Assembly: GCA_007120555.1 (NCBI GenBank)
Contig: SKNL01000129.1
Location: 1-5,888 of the forward strand
DNA: 5,888 bases
Origin: Balneolales bacterium
GTDB taxonomy: Bacteria > Bacteroidota > Rhodothermia > Balneolales > Natronogracilivirgulaceae
Direction of reading: 5' to 3'
Shown: piece by piece, positions 5,521 to 5,888 of the stretch
How positions within the stretch are numbered: position 1 is the stretch's first letter
Layout of the letters: every line of letters begins with the position of its first letter
Position numbers and translations under genes: made by a program
The notes under the pieces: model-generated
What the model saw: the letters and a program-made list of their open reading frames with translations, nothing else
The model's database searches: none
Told to the model about the DNA's origin: nothing

Positions 5521-5661
5521 ATGATCACAAAAAAAAGAAGAAATTACAGCTGCCGATGGCCGAAGGGCCTCATGGTCGCGGCCTTGTTGCTTGCATTAGC
5601 AGCATGCGCATCCACCCGGGCACAGCGCACACGGAGCCGTTTCCCGGCCGCACATCCATGA
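5521..5661 (+). CDS. Lipoprotein signal peptide segment, apparently frameshifted from its body
   Basis: The 46-residue frame begins MITKKRRNY and continues into a textbook lipoprotein signal: basic n-region, hydrophobic core LMVAALLLALAAC and lipobox L-A-A-C with Cys29. After the cysteine the frame becomes Arg-rich and out of character (STRAQRTRSRF) and stops at 5659-5661, whereas the frame one base earlier reads on as a credible protein. AGGGAG directly abuts the ATG, too close for an ideal ribosome site. The frame is also open to an ATG at 5464, which I reject because it reads through the intergenic spacer. The likely meaning is one lipoprotein gene interrupted by a one-base change shortly after the cysteine codon. 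A true 46-residue lipoprotein overlapping the next frame by ATGA (5658-5661) is the alternative. Confidence 0.55.
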   Translation: MITKKRRNYSCRWPKGLMVAALLLALAACASTRAQRTRSRFPAAHP

Positions 5662-5888
5662 TTGTCGAGCCGATCCGGTTCGAGCTATTCGACGGCGAAT
5701 CGGTCATCACGGCCGACAGCTGGTACCGCGTGAGCGGTCCTGTACAGTTTGGCATCCCGGGGGAGACCAGACCGATACTGATCGACGGGACCTATGCCCA
5801 CCGCCGGGCCGACCTGCGTGTGGGGCAGGATACCGTGGCTGTTTTCCTCCACAATGAGTTCCATGATGGTTCCTACGACCGTCGCAAA
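5604..5888 (+). CDS. Body of the same lipoprotein, or separate unknown protein; 3' partial
   Basis: Not recognised. This frame is open to the window end with no stop. From ATG 5604 it reads MRIHPGTAHTEPFPGRTSM, then from a second ATG at 5658 IVEPIRFELFDGESVITADS, followed by alternating hydrophobic/polar stretches (WYRVSGPVQFGIPG, ILIDGTYAHRRADLRVG, DTVAVFLHNEF) that suggest beta-strands of an exported domain. The PGTAHTEPFPG segment looks like the flexible linker usually found after a lipid-anchored cysteine, which supports joining it to the signal peptide in the other frame (5521-5607). Possible independent starts are ATG 5556, 5604 and 5658; the last overlaps the preceding stop as ATGA and would allow coupled translation. 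Codon use and composition look like real coding sequence; start and function are unresolved. Confidence 0.6.
   Translation, partial: MRIHPGTAHTEPFPGRTSMIVEPIRFELFDGESVITADSWYRVSGPVQFGIPGETRPILIDGTYAHRRADLRVGQDTVAVFLHNEFHDGSYDRRK

Overview
The window is ordinary bacterial chromosome carrying eight protein-coding loci on both strands and no RNA gene, insertion sequence or CRISPR array that I can see. The signal-anchored and lipobox-bearing proteins point to a Gram-negative (diderm) cell. Several starts lack a Shine-Dalgarno motif but have A/T-rich leaders, and the lipoprotein at 1467-2372 is strikingly acidic. This would suit a salt-adapted member of the Bacteroidota/Balneolota/Rhodothermota group. 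That placement is inference only.

Layout. 4-1260 (-) encodes a MacA-like periplasmic adaptor of a tripartite efflux pump; its stop is at the window edge, so any MacB-type permease would lie outside. A 206-bp divergent spacer separates it from 1467-2372 (+), an unrecognised acidic lipoprotein that ends in a hairpin at 2369-2401. 2525-2956 (-) is a four-helix DoxX-like membrane protein, convergent with the lipoprotein. A 227-bp divergent spacer with a 14-bp tandem repeat leads to a tight two-gene operon on + : an isoprenylcysteine-methyltransferase-like membrane methyltransferase (3184-3720) and, 3 bp later, an EamA/DMT transporter (3724-4578). A 23-bp tandem repeat lies between that operon and the convergent gene pair on -, which is a small two-helix membrane protein with a three-cysteine tail (5144-5377) followed by a cytosolic thioredoxin (4705-5046). 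The right edge begins another lipoprotein (from 5521, +) whose signal peptide and body lie in different frames.

How the genes relate. Only two pairs look functionally or transcriptionally linked: the methyltransferase with the DMT transporter, and the Cys-tail membrane protein with thioredoxin. The rest are single-gene units.

Most notable: both lipoprotein genes have a reading-frame discontinuity at or near the signal peptide. In one, a canonical signal peptide would be restored by one extra A in an A6 run. In the other, a perfect lipobox is followed at once by a switch of frame. Sequencing error, phase variation and slippage are all possible. I did not find a convincing new multi-gene system.
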